Below are positions 8,070 through 18,464 of a stretch of DNA of 64,000 nt, one piece after another; position 1 is the stretch's first letter; the number at the start of each line of letters is the position of its first letter. The notes beneath the pieces were generated by a model that worked only from the letters and a program-made list of their open reading frames with translations, ran no database searches and was not told the origin of the DNA. The position numbers and the translations under genes were made by a program. This stretch comes from Rhizobium sp. AQ_MP (GTDB lineage Bacteria > Pseudomonadota > Alphaproteobacteria > Rhizobiales > Rhizobiaceae): contig NZ_JACJVI010000001.1 of assembly GCF_014237835.1 (NCBI RefSeq), forward strand, positions 1 through 64,000. The letters are read 5' to 3'.

Positions 8070-8099
8070 AAAAAAGGCGCGGGAAACCCTCCCGCGCCT
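8070..8099 (-). terminator. Intrinsic terminator after pnp
   Basis: On the minus strand AGGCGCGGGA (from 8099) pairs with TCCCGCGCCT over a 10-bp stem (arms 8075-8084 and 8090-8099, 5-base loop) and is followed by T residues (8071-8075 read as A on plus). It lies 21 bases after the pnp stop codon. Confidence 0.9.
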
Positions 8100-8120
8100 C
8101 GGATCGGGAACGACGTCCGC

Positions 8121-10265
8121 TTATTCAGCGGCTTCGCCGTCTTCCTTCTTCTTTTCGGCAACGATTTCCTGGCCGGTGGCCTGGTCGACGACCTTCATCG
8201 ACAGACGAACCTTGCCACGCTCGTCGAAGCCCATGAGCTTGACCCAGACCTTGTCGCCTTCCTTGACAACATCGGAGGTCTTGGCAACGCGCTCGGAAGC
8301 CAGTTGCGAGATGTGCACGAGACCGTCACGCGAACCGAAGAAGTTGACGAAGGCGCCGAAGTCGGCGGTCTTCACAACGGTACCTTCGTAGATCACGCCG
8401 ACTTCCGGCTCGGCCACGATCGAGTGGATCCACTTGCGGGCCGCTTCGATTTCCTTGCCGGAGGCAGAGGCGATCTTCACGGTGCCGTCATCTTCGATGT
8501 TGATCTTCGCGCCGGTCTTCTCGACGATTTCGCGGATGACCTTGCCGCCCGAACCGATGACTTCACGGATCTTGTCGACCGGGATGTTCATCACTTCGAT
8601 GCGCGGAGCGAATTCGCCGAGCTGGCCGCGGCTTTCGGAAAGGGCGTTCGCCATTTCGCCGAGGATGTGCTTCCGACCGCCCTGGGCCTGGGCAAGTGCG
8701 ACCTTCATGATCTCTTCGGTGATACCCGCGATCTTGATGTCCATCTGCAGCGAGGTGATGCCGTCGGCGGTACCGGCGACCTTGAAGTCCATGTCGCCGA
8801 GGTGGTCTTCGTCACCCAGGATGTCCGAGAGAACAGCGAAACGGTCGCCTTCCAGGATCAGGCCCATGGCGATACCGGCAACCGGCTTCGCGATCGGAAC
8901 GCCGGCGTCCATCAGGGCAAGCGAAGTGCCGCAGACGGTCGCCATCGAGGACGAACCGTTCGATTCGGTGATCTCCGAGACGACGCGCAGCGTGTAGGGG
9001 AACTGTTCGGCTGCCGGCAGCATCGGACGGATGGCGCGCCATGCGAGCTTGCCGTGACCGATTTCGCGACGACCCGGCGAACCCATGCGGCCGGTTTCAC
9101 CGACCGAGTAGGGCGGGAAGTTGTAATGCAGCAGGAAGCGTTCCTTGTACATGCCGGTCAGGCTGTCGACATACTGCTCGTCTTCGCCGGTGCCGAGCGT
9201 CGCGACAACGATCGCCTGCGTCTCGCCGCGGGTGAAGAGGGCCGAACCGTGCGTGCGCGGCAGGATGCCGACTTCCGAGATGATCGGACGAACGGTTTCC
9301 AGGTCGCGACCGTCGATGCGGCTCTTGGTGTCCAGGATGTTCCAGCGGACGATCTTGGCCTGCAGGTGCTTGAAGACGGCGCCGACTTCTTCGGCCGAAT
9401 ACTTCGCTTCGCCTTCCTCGGGGAGGAAGTGTGCCTTCACCTTGGCCTTGACGGCGTCGACGGCAGCGTAGCGATCAGCCTTCTGGGTGATCTTGTAGGC
9501 AGCGCGCAGTTCGGTCTCGGCGATCGAGAGCATTTCGGCTTCGAGAGCGGAATGATCTTCCGGTTCGAATTCGCGCGGCTCCTTGGCGGCGACTTCAGCG
9601 AGCTTGATGATCGCGTCGATGACCGGCTGGAAGCCCTTGTGGCCGAACATGACGGCGCCGAGCATGATCTCTTCGTTGAGTTCCTTGGCTTCCGACTCGA
9701 CCATCAGAACGGCGTCGGAGGTACCGGCAACAACGAGATCGAGCGAGGACTCGTCCATCTCGTCGAGATGCGGGTTCAAAACATATTCGCCGTTGATGTA
9801 ACCGACGCGAGCGCCGCCGACCGGACCCATGAACGGAACGCCCGAAAGCGTCAGAGCGGCCGAAGTGGCAACCATCGACAGGATGTCCGGGTTGTTTTCC
9901 AGGTCATGCTGGATAACGGTGACGACAACCTGCGTGTCGTTCTTGTAGCCTTCCGGGAAGAGCGGGCGGATCGGGCGGTCGATCAGACGCGAAACCAGCG
10001 TTTCGTTTTCCGACGGACGACCTTCGCGCTTGAAGTAGCCACCCGGGATCTTGCCGGCGGCATAGGTCTTTTCCTGGTAGTTGACGGTGAGCGGGAAGAA
10101 GTCCTGGCCCGGCTTCGGCGCCTTGGCGGAAACGACGGTGGCGAGAACGACGGTTTCACCGTAGGTCGCGAGAACGGCACCATCAGCCTGGCGGGCGATC
10201 TTGCCGGTTTCCAGCTTCAGCGGGCGACCTGCCCACTCGATTTCGACGCTGTGAATGTCAAACAT
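8121..10265 (-). CDS. pnp: Polyribonucleotide nucleotidyltransferase (PNPase)
   Basis: PNPase degrades RNA 3' to 5' by phosphorolysis and works with RNase E in the degradosome. The 714 residues contain two RNase PH domains (first about 10-140, second about 320-540 with [21 protein letters not shown]), a KH domain ([18 protein letters not shown], about 565-600) and an S1 domain ([21 protein letters not shown], about 625-690). It ends in an acidic-basic tail, [13 protein letters not shown]. It lies downstream of rpsO on the same strand, as in E. coli, but a stable hairpin separates the two and the leader is rich in structure. Confidence 0.98.
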   Translation of the reverse strand: MFDIHSVEIEWAGRPLKLETGKIARQADGAVLATYGETVVLATVVSAKAPKPGQDFFPLTVNYQEKTYAAGKIPGGYFKREGRPSENETLVSRLIDRPIRPLFPEGYKNDTQVVVTVIQHDLENNPDILSMVATSAALTLSGVPFMGPVGGARVGYINGEYVLNPHLDEMDESSLDLVVAGTSDAVLMVESEAKELNEEIMLGAVMFGHKGFQPVIDAIIKLAEVAAKEPREFEPEDHSALEAEMLSIAETELRAAYKITQKADRYAAVDAVKAKVKAHFLPEEGEAKYSAEEVGAVFKHLQAKIVRWNILDTKSRIDGRDLETVRPIISEVGILPRTHGSALFTRGETQAIVVATLGTGEDEQYVDSLTGMYKERFLLHYNFPPYSVGETGRMGSPGRREIGHGKLAWRAIRPMLPAAEQFPYTLRVVSEITESNGSSSMATVCGTSLALMDAGVPIAKPVAGIAMGLILEGDRFAVLSDILGDEDHLGDMDFKVAGTADGITSLQMDIKIAGITEEIMKVALAQAQGGRKHILGEMANALSESRGQLGEFAPRIEVMNIPVDKIREVIGSGGKVIREIVEKTGAKINIEDDGTVKIASASGKEIEAARKWIHSIVAEPEVGVIYEGTVVKTADFGAFVNFFGSRDGLVHISQLASERVAKTSDVVKEGDKVWVKLMGFDERGKVRLSMKVVDQATGQEIVAEKKKEDGEAAE

Positions 10266-10293
10266 ATCTTGTCCTTCATATGCGGACCTTCAT

Positions 10294-10478
10294 CCTGCCG
10301 GAACGGCAGGGGCAGACGGTCTGCAATGTGCTGACGCAATCACGGGCAAGACAGTGGGAGGCTTCGTCATCGGCATCTGCCGGCAGATGCGCCGTCCACG
10401 GCGCGGAAGCATCCAACAATCCTGCCCCATGACAGGTCATCGGTTGTCATCGACAGATCCGGCCCATCCGGCCTGTCG
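10294..10478 (-). promoter_or_regulatory. Structured 5' leader of pnp (rpsO-pnp gap)
   Basis: The 314-base gap between rpsO and pnp contains no gene but three inverted repeats: CCTGCCG/CGGCAGG (10294-10310); the perfect palindrome GCATCTGC-CG-GCAGATGC (10373-10390); and CGACAG..CCGG/CCGG..CTGTCG (10451-10478). In E. coli the pnp leader is cut by RNase III and PNPase then represses its own translation. A similar role here is an inference from position and structure. Confidence 0.45.
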
Positions 10479-10541
10479 TTCGTTCCGGGCGGTCTTCGCG
10501 CGGAACCGGTCGCGGGTCGTTTGCCTGACCCGGAAAGGCAA

Positions 10542-10572
10542 CCGGCGGACCTTCGCGAGGAAGGTCCGCCGG
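10542..10572 (-). terminator. Strong hairpin after rpsO (terminator or processing site)
   Basis: CCGGCGGACCTT (10542-10553) pairs with AAGGTCCGCCGG (10561-10572), a perfect 12-bp stem with a 7-base loop, 8 bases after the rpsO stop. On the minus strand the following bases are TTGCCTTT, a poor U-tract, so it may act as a partial terminator or as a 3' end stabiliser rather than a full stop. Confidence 0.75.
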
Positions 10573-10579
10573 GAAGTCG

Positions 10580-10849
10580 TTAGCGGCGGATGCCGAGGCG
10601 GCCGATCAGGGTCGTGTAGCGGCCTTCGTCCTTCTTCTTGAGGTAGTCAAGAAGCGAACGGCGGCTCGATACCATGGTCAGAAGGCCACGACGCGAGTGG
10701 TTGTCCTTCTTGTGACCCTTGAAGTGTTCGGTCAGGTTGTTGATCCGCTCGGTCAGGATCGCAACCTGGACTTCCGGAGAACCGGTGTCGCCTTCGGTGG
10801 TCGCATATTCCTTGATGAGGGCAGCCTTGCGCTCTGCAGTGATCGACAT
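10580..10849 (-). CDS. rpsO: 30S ribosomal protein S15
   Basis: S15 binds 16S rRNA helices 20-22 early in 30S assembly. The 89 residues are the standard length, with the family core [58 protein letters not shown] 10849 follows AAAGGATTTCCG. In many bacteria S15 represses its own mRNA; no specific operator is obvious. A GTATAG -10-like box upstream (near 10952-10957, minus strand) could give it a promoter separate from truB. Confidence 0.98.
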   Translation of the reverse strand: MSITAERKAALIKEYATTEGDTGSPEVQVAILTERINNLTEHFKGHKKDNHSRRGLLTMVSSRRSLLDYLKKKDEGRYTTLIGRLGIRR

Positions 10850-11000
10850 CGGAAATCCTTTCTGGATAACGGGAAACAAGGGACGCCAAAGGCCGGGATG
10901 TCGTCCAGCATTGGCCGTGAATGCGGGCACCCGAAGGGCCAGCTGCCGCCGCCTATACTCCATTCGCTCACGAAAGGAAAGAGCAGGCGGCGGTATGCGT

Positions 11001-11930
11001 TCAGGCGAACACGCGCCGCGGGTGGAATTCGCCTCCGGCGATCTCGCCGATGGCAATCAGCTTGCCGCCGGCAAGCGCCACGGCCTCCGGTTCGGCAACC
11101 GGCGCATCGCGCCCGCGCAGGATGATCGGGTTGCCCATGCGCAGGCGATGCGCCTGGTCGTCGGTGATGCGAAGCTGCGGCAGGGCAGAGAGCGCCTCGG
11201 CTGTATCGACGAGGAATGCGTCGAGTGCCGCAAGCCGTTCGTCGCGATCTTCGATGGCCTCCAGCGCCACGAGCTCTGCAAGCGGCACCATCATCTCCTC
11301 GGCAAACGGGGCGACGAAGGTTCGCCGGAGCGAGGAGATATGGCCATAGCAGCCGAGATCGCGACCGAAGTCACGCGCCAGCGAGCGCACATAGGTGCCC
11401 TTGCCGCATTCGACCTCGAAATGCGCCTTGTCGGCCTCGCATTTCAGCAGCGCCAGGCGATGAACCTCGACCTCGCGCGAGGGGATTTCCACTGTCTCGC
11501 CGTCGCGGGCGAGGTCATAGGCGCGTTCGCCGGAGATCTTGATCGCCGAAAACTGCGGCGGGATCTGGCTGATGGTGCCGGTATAGTTGGGCAGCAGAGC
11601 CTTGATATGTGCCTCATCAGGACGCTTGTCCGAGCTCTGTGTCACCTCGCCCTCGAGATCATCCGTCGAGCGCTCTTCGCCCCAGGTCACGGTGAATTCG
11701 TAGATCTTGCGCCCGTCCATGACGTAAGGGACGGTCTTCGTCGCGTCGCCGAGTGCAATCGGCAACATGCCGGATGCGAGCGGGTCGAGCGTGCCGGCAT
11801 GCCCGGCCTTCTGGGCGTTGAAAAGCCACTTGATCTTGCCGACAGCCTCGGTCGAGCCGAAATCAACCGGCTTGTCGAGGACGAGCCAGCCCGAAATCGG
11901 GCGGCCCTTGGGCTTGCGGGGTTTGGACAT
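11001..11930 (-). CDS. truB: tRNA pseudouridine(55) synthase TruB
   Basis: TruB converts U55 of the T-loop to pseudouridine and also helps fold tRNA. The 309 residues have the catalytic aspartate in [16 protein letters not shown] (about residue 48), the [22 protein letters not shown] region and a C-terminal PUA-like part (around FHPRRVFA). It lies 12 bases downstream of rbfA in the same operon. Confidence 0.97.
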   Translation of the reverse strand: MSKPRKPKGRPISGWLVLDKPVDFGSTEAVGKIKWLFNAQKAGHAGTLDPLASGMLPIALGDATKTVPYVMDGRKIYEFTVTWGEERSTDDLEGEVTQSSDKRPDEAHIKALLPNYTGTISQIPPQFSAIKISGERAYDLARDGETVEIPSREVEVHRLALLKCEADKAHFEVECGKGTYVRSLARDFGRDLGCYGHISSLRRTFVAPFAEEMMVPLAELVALEAIEDRDERLAALDAFLVDTAEALSALPQLRITDDQAHRLRMGNPIILRGRDAPVAEPEAVALAGGKLIAIGEIAGGEFHPRRVFA

Positions 11931-11942
11931 CTGTCTTGTTTC

Positions 11943-12347
11943 TCAGTCTTCGTCGTTGTCTGGCCCGAGGTCGCGCTGGACCTCCGGCGAACGCAGGAGC
12001 GCATCGATCTTCTGGTAATTGTCGAAGCTCGTGTCGTTGCGGAAGCGGACTTCCGGCATGTATTTCAGCTGGCGCAGCTGGTTGCCCAGCCGGCCGCGGA
12101 TGAACTTGGCATGCCTGTTGAGCGCGGCAATCACCGTGTCATGGTCCTTGACGCCGAGCGGCGTGACGTAGGCGGTGGCCATCTTCAGGTCCGGCGACAT
12201 CCGGACTTCGGAGATGGAAATCACCGTCTTCTCGATCACGTCGTCGCGGACTTCCCCGCGCTGCAGGACCTGGGTGATGGCGGCGCGCACCTGCTCGCCG
12301 ACGCGCAGCATGCGCTGCGAGGGTGCCGATGAGGTTGGTTTGGTCAT
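11943..12347 (-). CDS. rbfA: 30S ribosome-binding factor RbfA
   Basis: RbfA is a KH-fold protein that binds 30S precursors and is needed for late 16S rRNA maturation, notably in the cold. The 134-residue protein shows [25 protein letters not shown], the strand [23 protein letters not shown] and the C-terminal [24 protein letters not shown]. It has an acidic C-terminal tail. It sits between infB and truB, as in most proteobacteria. Confidence 0.96.
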   Translation of the reverse strand: MTKPTSSAPSQRMLRVGEQVRAAITQVLQRGEVRDDVIEKTVISISEVRMSPDLKMATAYVTPLGVKDHDTVIAALNRHAKFIRGRLGNQLRQLKYMPEVRFRNDTSFDNYQKIDALLRSPEVQRDLGPDNDED

Positions 12348-12452
12348 GGTTCAGTTGCCTTTCGCATGAGCCGACCTGAGGTCTTTCCGTCATGCCGTGA
12401 AATTTGGTTCATCCGGCGCCAGGCCGAAGATCATGATCTCCATAAACAGCGA

Positions 12453-12471
12453 GCGCCGGAAGACCCGGCGC
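12453..12471 (-). other. GC-rich hairpin in the infB-rbfA gap
   Basis: GCGCCGG (12453-12459) pairs with CCGGCGC (12465-12471) around AAGAC. It lies 33 bases after infB on the minus strand and has no strong U-tract, so it may be a weak terminator or an RNA processing or stability element that tunes rbfA-truB relative to infB. Confidence 0.35.
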
Positions 12472-12503
12472 CCGAAGAGATCTTGGGTTCGAAACGCCTG
12501 ATA

Positions 12504-15176
12504 TCAGAGCGTGCGGGTAACGTGTTCGACGCGGAAGCACTCGATCGTATCGCCGGCGCGGATGTCTTCGTAGTTCTCGAAGGCCATGCCGCATTCCTGA
12601 CCGACCGGCACTTCGGAGACTTCGTCCTTGAAGCGCTTGAGCGTCTTGAGCTTGCCTTCGTGGATGACGACGTTGTCGCGCACCAGGCGGACACCGGCAC
12701 CACGTTCGACCTTGCCTTCGACGACGCGGCAGCCTGCGACCTTGCCGACCTTCGTGATGTTGAACACTTCGAGGATCTGGGCATTGCCGAGGAAGGTTTC
12801 GCGACGTTCCGGCGACAGAAGACCCGACATCGCTGCCTTCACGTCATCCACCAGATCGTAGATGATGTTGTAGTAGCGGATCTCGATGCCCTCGCGCTCG
12901 GCCAGCGAACGGGCCTGCGCGTTTGCACGGACGTTGAAGCCAATGATCGCAGCGTTCGAGGCCTCGGCGAGCGAGATGTCCGACTCGGTCACGCCACCAA
13001 CGGCGGAGTGAACGATGCGGGCACGCACTTCGTCGGTGCCGAGCTTTTCCAGCGCACCGGCAATGGCTTCGATCGAGCCCTGCACGTCGCCCTTGATGAC
13101 CAGCGGGAACTCCTTCATGCCGGAGGACTGCAGCTGGTTCATCATCTGCTCGAGCGAGCCGCGCGAACCGGACTGGCGGGCAGCCGCCTTGTCGCGGGCC
13201 AGGCGCTGGCGATACTCGGAGATTTCGCGAGCACGGGCTTCGTTTTCGACCACGGCGAACTTGTCACCGGCAGCCGGCGTGCCCGACAGGCCGAGAACCT
13301 CGACCGGCATGGCAGGACCCGCTTCCTTGACGTGCTCGCCCTTGTCGTTGACCAGCGCGCGCACTCGGCCCCACTGGTCGCCGGCAACGATGATCTGGCC
13401 CGGACGCAGCGTACCCTTCTGGATCAGCACGGTTGCAACCGCTCCGCGGCCACGGTCGAGCTCGGCTTCGATGACCGTACCTTCGGCCGTCCGGTTCGGA
13501 TTGGCCTTGAGGTCGAGAATTTCGGCCTGCAGCAGGATCGCTTCCAGGAGCTTGTCGAGGTTGGTCTTGTTCTTTGCCGAGACTTCGACGTCGAGAACTT
13601 CACCGCCCATGGATTCGACGAAGACTTCGTGCTGCAGGAGCTGCGTACGAACCTTCTGCGGATCGGCTGTCGGCTTGTCGACCTTGTTGATCGCAACGAT
13701 GATCGGCACGCCGGCCGCCTTCGCGTGGTTGATCGACTCGATCGTCTGCGGCATCACGCTGTCGTCGGCCGCGACCACGAGGATCGCGATGTCGGTTGCC
13801 TGGGCACCACGGGCACGCATCGCGGTAAACGCGGCGTGGCCGGGGGTATCGATGAAGGTGATCTTCTGACCGCTCTGTTCGACCTGGTAGGCACCGATAT
13901 GCTGTGTGATGCCACCGGCTTCGCCGGCAACCACGTTGGCATGACGGATGGCGTCGAGCAGCGAGGTCTTGCCGTGGTCGACGTGACCCATGATCGTGAC
14001 GACAGGCGGACGCGGCAGAAGCTCGCCTTCGTCGTCAGCCACGTTGAAGATACCGGTTTCGACATCCGATTCCGAAACGCGCTTGACGGTATGGCCGAAT
14101 TCGGTGGCGATGAGTTCGGCGAGGTCGGCGTCGATGACGTCGCCCGGCTTCATCATCTGGCCTTCCTTCATCAGGTACTTGATGACGTCGACGGCGCGTT
14201 CGGACATGCGCTGCGACAGTTCCTGAATGGTGATCGTTTCCGGCAGAATGACTTCGCGCATGACCTTTTCGCGGGTCTCCTGCATCTGGCTGCGGCGGAA
14301 TTTCTCCTGGCGGCGACGCATGGAGGCGAGTGAACGGCCACGGGCATTGCCGTCGTCGTCCACGTTGGCGCTGGTGACGGTCAGCTTGCCGCGACGGCGG
14401 TCTTCCTCGGCCTTCGGACGGGCAGGGACCTTCGCCGGAGCCGGAGCCGCGACCTTGCCGCGACCCGGAATGCTGCGTGCGGGACCGCGATCATCGTCAT
14501 CGTCATCGGTCTTGCGACCGCGAACAAAGCCGGGTGCAGCCGGTGCAGCCGGGGCAGCGGGAGCGGCCGGACGAACCGGTGCGACGGGTGCTGCGGCAAC
14601 GGGAGCCGGTGCCGGTGCAGGCTCGGGTTCGGCCTCCACTTCCACCTTCGGTTCCAGTGCACGGCGAGCGGCCTCTTCGGCTGCAAGGCGGGCCGCTTCT
14701 GCAGCTTCGGCCTTGCGACGCTCTTCTTCGATGGCGCGCTGCTTGGCTTCCTCGACCTCGCGGGCCTGGGCCTCAATCAGCGCGCGGCGGCGTGCGTCCA
14801 TTTCGCTGGCCGACAGGTCGTGCAGAACGGCGCCGCGCGGGCGTTCCGGCTGGCGCTGAGGCTGCTGCTGCGGGCGCTGCTGCTGCGAGGCGGGCTGATG
14901 GATGCGCGGAGCCGGTGCCTGAGGCTGGGCCGGAGCCGGTCGCGGCTGCGCCTGCGGGGCAGGGGCTTCCGGTGCGCGTGCTGCGGGCGCCGCAATCGGC
15001 GTGATCGGCTTTTCGTCCAGCGGGCGGGTCGGGCGGCGCTTCACCGTCTCGACGACGACCGACTTCGTACGGCCGCGCCCCATATCCTGGCGCACGGTAC
15101 CCTGGCTCATCCCCGAGGGCTTCAGGGTGAGAGTCTTCTTCACGCCGATTGTCTTGTCGTCTTTGTTGTCGGTCAT
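12504..15176 (-). CDS. infB: Translation initiation factor IF-2
   Basis: IF-2 is the GTPase that places initiator fMet-tRNA on the ribosome. The 890 residues have a long proline/alanine/glutamate-rich low-complexity N-terminal half (about 40-290), an IF2_N segment ([27 protein letters not shown]) and a G domain with G1 [10 protein letters not shown]3 DTPGHAAF and G4 NKVD, followed by domains II-IV ending [13 protein letters not shown]. The extended N-terminus, with E-K-A-rich coiled-coil-like stretch [31 protein letters not shown], is common in alphaproteobacteria. It is preceded by the ylxR gene in the nusA operon. Confidence 0.98.
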   Translation of the reverse strand: MTDNKDDKTIGVKKTLTLKPSGMSQGTVRQDMGRGRTKSVVVETVKRRPTRPLDEKPITPIAAPAARAPEAPAPQAQPRPAPAQPQAPAPRIHQPASQQQRPQQQPQRQPERPRGAVLHDLSASEMDARRRALIEAQAREVEEAKQRAIEEERRKAEAAEAARLAAEEAARRALEPKVEVEAEPEPAPAPAPVAAAPVAPVRPAAPAAPAAPAAPGFVRGRKTDDDDDDRGPARSIPGRGKVAAPAPAKVPARPKAEEDRRRGKLTVTSANVDDDGNARGRSLASMRRRQEKFRRSQMQETREKVMREVILPETITIQELSQRMSERAVDVIKYLMKEGQMMKPGDVIDADLAELIATEFGHTVKRVSESDVETGIFNVADDEGELLPRPPVVTIMGHVDHGKTSLLDAIRHANVVAGEAGGITQHIGAYQVEQSGQKITFIDTPGHAAFTAMRARGAQATDIAILVVAADDSVMPQTIESINHAKAAGVPIIVAINKVDKPTADPQKVRTQLLQHEVFVESMGGEVLDVEVSAKNKTNLDKLLEAILLQAEILDLKANPNRTAEGTVIEAELDRGRGAVATVLIQKGTLRPGQIIVAGDQWGRVRALVNDKGEHVKEAGPAMPVEVLGLSGTPAAGDKFAVVENEARAREISEYRQRLARDKAAARQSGSRGSLEQMMNQLQSSGMKEFPLVIKGDVQGSIEAIAGALEKLGTDEVRARIVHSAVGGVTESDISLAEASNAAIIGFNVRANAQARSLAEREGIEIRYYNIIYDLVDDVKAAMSGLLSPERRETFLGNAQILEVFNITKVGKVAGCRVVEGKVERGAGVRLVRDNVVIHEGKLKTLKRFKDEVSEVPVGQECGMAFENYEDIRAGDTIECFRVEHVTRTL

Positions 15177-15277
15177 TCCGTTCCCGTTCCTTCGAGCGGG
15201 GCCGGATGCCGAGCATCAGGCCTCGCCGTTCACATACTGTCCTAAACCACGGAGGCCGACCTGTGCCGGTGACCGCG

Positions 15278-15961
15278 TCATTGTGATTTCGGGCCAGCGC
15301 CCGATCCCTGCGGCACGTGGCCGCGATAGGTTTCGAGCAGAGTTGCGCGCTTCACTACACCCTCACCCGCCTGCCCTGCAAGCACGCAAGCATGGATAAA
15401 CGCATTCTGGCCCATCTGTTCGTCCAATTCCGCCCCGGTCAGCAGGTGGAATGCGGGAACTTCCGCCTCCGCCCCCGTACCGAGGTGCCAGGCCTTTCGG
15501 GCCTGGTCGATCTTTCTCACGCCATCCGCCGCGGCATCCAGCGAATGGAATACCGCGATGGCCTCGCCGCTGCGCACGGCCGCCTCGACCTTCGCCGCTC
15601 CGGTGATGAACTGGCCGGCCTTGCGGGCCATGTTCATCATGCCGATCAGCTGCGCGACCAGGAGACGGTCGACGACGGATCCGAGCTCCGGATCCGCCTT
15701 CACATCCCGTTTCAGGGCTCGGGCGAAGAGCTTCTTCGCCACGGCCTTGTCGACGGCCTCGCGGCTCGGGCTGACCCAGCAGCCACGACCCGGAAGCGTC
15801 CGCTTCAGATCCGGGACGATGGTCCCGTCCGGGGCCGCCACGAACCGCAGGAGCGTTTCCGGCGATCCGCTTTCGCGGGTGACGATGCACATCCGTCCGT
15901 TCACGTCGGAGAGGTCGAAGTCGTCTTCGGCCTCTGTCGCGTCGGGCGTCTGCGCGCTCAT
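15278..15961 (-). CDS. YlxR (DUF448) RNA-binding protein fused to an L7Ae-like domain
   Basis: The N-terminal half has the YlxR fold with MCIVTRESGSPETLLRFVAAPDGTIVPDLKRTLPGRGCWV (usual RxCxxxR replaced by RMCIVTRE). The C-terminal half has an L7Ae/L30e-like segment, LIGMMNMARKAGQFITGAAKVEAAVRSGEAIAV. The fusion is normal in alphaproteobacteria. ATG 15961 shares its A with the nusA stop (TGATG), which indicates translational coupling. A role in rRNA or RNase P biology has been proposed for YlxR proteins; the exact function is not settled. Confidence 0.9.
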   Translation of the reverse strand: MSAQTPDATEAEDDFDLSDVNGRMCIVTRESGSPETLLRFVAAPDGTIVPDLKRTLPGRGCWVSPSREAVDKAVAKKLFARALKRDVKADPELGSVVDRLLVAQLIGMMNMARKAGQFITGAAKVEAAVRSGEAIAVFHSLDAAADGVRKIDQARKAWHLGTGAEAEVPAFHLLTGAELDEQMGQNAFIHACVLAGQAGEGVVKRATLLETYRGHVPQGSGAGPKSQ

Positions 15962-17568
15962 CACGCTTCCTGCTCGGCTTCTTCGCCTTCGAGTTCGCCT
16001 TCAGCCTGGGCTGCAAGGTCTTCCTCGGTGATCCAGCCAGCAGCCAGACGAGCCTGTACGACCATGGCTTCTGCCTCGGCGCGCGAAATGTCGAACTTCG
16101 AGAACAGGCCCTCGAACTTCTTCGTCTCGCCGTCCTTGCGCTCGCTCCAGCCGACGAGATCGTCAGCGGCGCAGCCGGCAAAGTCCTCGATCGTCTTGAT
16201 GCCGTCCTCGCCGAGAGCGACCAGCATGGCAGACGTCAGGCCGTCGATCTGGCGCAGCTCGTCCGACACGCCGAGTTCGCGGCGCTTCGCATCCATTTCG
16301 GCTTCGATCTTTTCCAGGTATTCGCGGGCGCGGGTCTGGATTTCCTGAGCCGTGTCTTCGTCGAAGCCGTCGATCGAGGCGATTTCGTCGAGGTCGACGT
16401 AAGCCACTTCCTCGACCTGGGCGAAGCCTTCCGACGCCAGCACCTGGCCGACCATTTCGTCGACGTCGAGCGCGTTCATGAACAGGTTGGTGCGCTCGTT
16501 GAATTCCTTCTGGCGGCGCTCGGACTCTTCGGCTTCCGTCATGATGTCGATGTCCCAGCCGGTCAGCTGCGACGCCAGACGAACGTTCTGACCGCGACGG
16601 CCGATGGCCAGCGACAGCTGCTCGTCCGGAACCACGACTTCAATGCGCTCTGCGTCTTCGTCGAGAACGACCTTGGCGACTTCAGCCGGCTGCAGGGCGT
16701 TGACGATGAAGGAGGCCGGATCCTGGCTCCACGGGATGATGTCGATCTTCTCACCCTGCAATTCGCCGACGACGGCCTGAACGCGCGAACCGCGCATACC
16801 CACACAGGCGCCGACCGGATCGATCGAGCTATCATTCGAGATGACGGCGATCTTGGCGCGCGAACCCGGGTCACGGGCAACCGACTTGATCTGGATGATG
16901 CCGTCGTAGATCTCAGGCACTTCCATGGTGAACAGCTTCACCATGAACTGCGGATGGGTGCGCGACAGGAAGATCTGCGGGCCACGCTGTTCGCGGCGCA
17001 CGTCGTAGACGTAAGCGCGGACGCGGTCGCCATAGCGATAGGCTTCACGCGGGATCATTTCGTCGCGACGGATGATGCCTTCGCCACGGCCAAGATCGAC
17101 GATGACGTTGCCATACTCGACGCGCTTGACGGTGCCATTGACGATTTCGCCAACGCGGTCCTTGAACTCGTCAAACTGGCGATCACGCTCGGCTTCGCGC
17201 ACCTTTTGCACGATGACCTGCTTGGCCGACTGCGCAGCGATACGACCGAAATCCATCGGCGGCAGCGGGTCGGCGATGTAGTCGCCGATCTTGGCGTCGA
17301 CATTGCGGTCGCGGGCGAGTTCCAGCGCGATCTGGGTCGAGTAGTCTTCGACCTTCTCCACCACTTCGAGCAGGCGCTGCAGGCGGATTTCGCCGGTCTT
17401 CGAGTTGATGTCGGCGCGGATGTTTGTCTCGGTGCCGTAACGCGAGCGGGCAGCCTTCTGGATCGCGTCGGCCATGGCGGCGAGCACGATTTCGCGGTCG
17501 ATCACCTTTTCACGGGCAACGGCATCTGCGATCTGCAAGAGCTCAAGCCTGTTAGCACTGACTGCCAT
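15961..17568 (-). CDS. nusA: Transcription termination/antitermination factor NusA
   Basis: NusA binds RNA polymerase and controls pausing, termination and rRNA antitermination. The 535 residues have an N-terminal RNAP-binding domain (1-125), S1 (DRVGEIVNGTVKRVEYGNVIVDLGRGEG, about 130-200), two KH domains (including VGACVGMRGSRVQAVVGELQGEKIDII and LSLAIGRRGQNVRLASQLTGWDIDI) and an acidic C-terminal extension with a helix-hairpin-helix-like repeat and an EGELEGEEAEQEA end. It is the second gene of the rimP-nusA-ylxR-infB operon. Confidence 0.98.
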   Translation of the reverse strand: MAVSANRLELLQIADAVAREKVIDREIVLAAMADAIQKAARSRYGTETNIRADINSKTGEIRLQRLLEVVEKVEDYSTQIALELARDRNVDAKIGDYIADPLPPMDFGRIAAQSAKQVIVQKVREAERDRQFDEFKDRVGEIVNGTVKRVEYGNVIVDLGRGEGIIRRDEMIPREAYRYGDRVRAYVYDVRREQRGPQIFLSRTHPQFMVKLFTMEVPEIYDGIIQIKSVARDPGSRAKIAVISNDSSIDPVGACVGMRGSRVQAVVGELQGEKIDIIPWSQDPASFIVNALQPAEVAKVVLDEDAERIEVVVPDEQLSLAIGRRGQNVRLASQLTGWDIDIMTEAEESERRQKEFNERTNLFMNALDVDEMVGQVLASEGFAQVEEVAYVDLDEIASIDGFDEDTAQEIQTRAREYLEKIEAEMDAKRRELGVSDELRQIDGLTSAMLVALGEDGIKTIEDFAGCAADDLVGWSERKDGETKKFEGLFSKFDISRAEAEAMVVQARLAAGWITEEDLAAQAEGELEGEEAEQEA

Positions 17569-17625
17569 TGTCTTCGGTCTCCGTCTTCACGCCCGGGCAT
17601 CGGCCTCGGGCCATAGGTCAAAACG

Positions 17626-18234
17626 TTATTCTTCGCTGTCGTCTTCGTCGTTCTGGTTCGCCGCCTGCGCCTTGGCCAGCTTGTCGGCCCGCAGCGCGTC
17701 ACGGATCAGATCGTCCGTCAGAATGAGCTTCGCTTCGGCGAGCGTGTTGAAGGGGATGACCACCTTCGGCTCCTCGCCATAGGCCACCTGGTCGCGCTCC
17801 AGGGTGAAACCGTCCTGGTTCACGTCCGTGATCTTGCCGCGGAAGCGCTTGCGGTTTTCGACCAGGATCGACGTCTCGCACTTCACGATATGGCCCTGCC
17901 AGCGGCTGAAATCCGACTTGCGAACCATCGGGCGGTCAATTCCCGGCGACGACACTTCCAGATGATAGGCCTTGTCGACGGGATCTTCGACGTCGAGCAC
18001 AGGCGAAATCGCCATCGATACGGCTTCGCAATCTTCGACGGTCATCGTGCCGTCGGTGCGTTCTGCCATGATCTGCAGCGTCATTCCGTTCTGGTTCATC
18101 ATACGGACGCGAACCAGCTTGAAATCCATCGCGACGAGCACGGGCTCGATAATCTCTGCGATCCGACGGTCAAGGCCCGTCTCGGTGATGATCCGTGCTT
18201 CGCCGGGCTCCGGCTTCGGCATGTCGTCAGACAA
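17626..18234 (-). CDS. rimP: Ribosome maturation factor RimP
   Basis: RimP assists 30S assembly around S12 and S19. The 202 residues include the family core [58 protein letters not shown]. The C-terminus is an acidic tail ([11 protein letters not shown]). The start is TTG 18234: GGGAG lies eight bases upstream, whereas an internal ATG at 18222 lacks a site. A rare TTG start just after an attenuator-like hairpin suggests low, controlled expression of this first cistron. Confidence 0.95.
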   Translation of the reverse strand: MSDDMPKPEPGEARIITETGLDRRIAEIIEPVLVAMDFKLVRVRMMNQNGMTLQIMAERTDGTMTVEDCEAVSMAISPVLDVEDPVDKAYHLEVSSPGIDRPMVRKSDFSRWQGHIVKCETSILVENRKRFRGKITDVNQDGFTLERDQVAYGEEPKVVIPFNTLAEAKLILTDDLIRDALRADKLAKAQAANQNDEDDSEE

Positions 18235-18267
18235 TCGTTTTACTCCCGATTGGCTACGATCGCCAAT

Positions 18268-18297
18268 AAAAAAGAGCGGGTCCTTCCGGGCCCACCC
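18268..18297 (-). terminator. Attenuator-like intrinsic terminator in the rimP leader
   Basis: On the minus strand GGGTGGG-C-CC (18297-18288) pairs with GG-A-CCCGCTC (18283-18274) around a GGAA tetraloop, with one C/A mismatch and two wobble pairs, and is followed immediately by T6 (18273-18268). It lies about 25 bases after the predicted transcription start and 34 bases before the rimP start codon, so all transcripts of the operon from this promoter must cross it. Confidence 0.6.
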
Positions 18298-18325
18298 TTC
18301 ATCTGACGATCAAGAATTTGAAGCT

Positions 18326-18354
18326 CATATAGCCGACCACCCCGACTTTTGCAA
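18326..18354 (-). promoter_or_regulatory. Sigma70-type promoter of the rimP-nusA-infB operon
   Basis: Minus-strand TTGCAA (18354-18349), a 17-base spacer and TATATG (18331-18326) form a good promoter. The start is predicted near 18319. The gap up to the divergent MFS gene (18465) shows no tRNA-Met gene, unlike the metY-rimP order of E. coli. Confidence 0.65.
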
Positions 18355-18464
18355 GCTTTTCGGGAAGGTTCGAAAACAAACTTGCCATTCACGCGTTGCG
18401 CAAGGCAAGCTCACATGCCTCGTGGTCGTCCCCCCGAGATTGCCACGGCCAGAAAAGTGTAGAC

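Noticed and set aside
8043..10334. 763-codon open frame antisense to pnp
   Set aside because: The minus-strand PNPase is certain from its domains; the plus-strand text is D/R/H-rich and without motifs, typical of a shadow frame.
12366..14333. 655-codon open frame antisense to infB
   Set aside because: It is the mirror of the IF-2 G domain in a GC-rich genome. It lacks a ribosome-binding site, a recognisable domain and an independent promoter.
18298..18464. A tRNA-Met gene upstream of rimP, as in E. coli metY-rimP-nusA
   Set aside because: No cloverleaf, T-loop or anticodon arm could be found in the gap.
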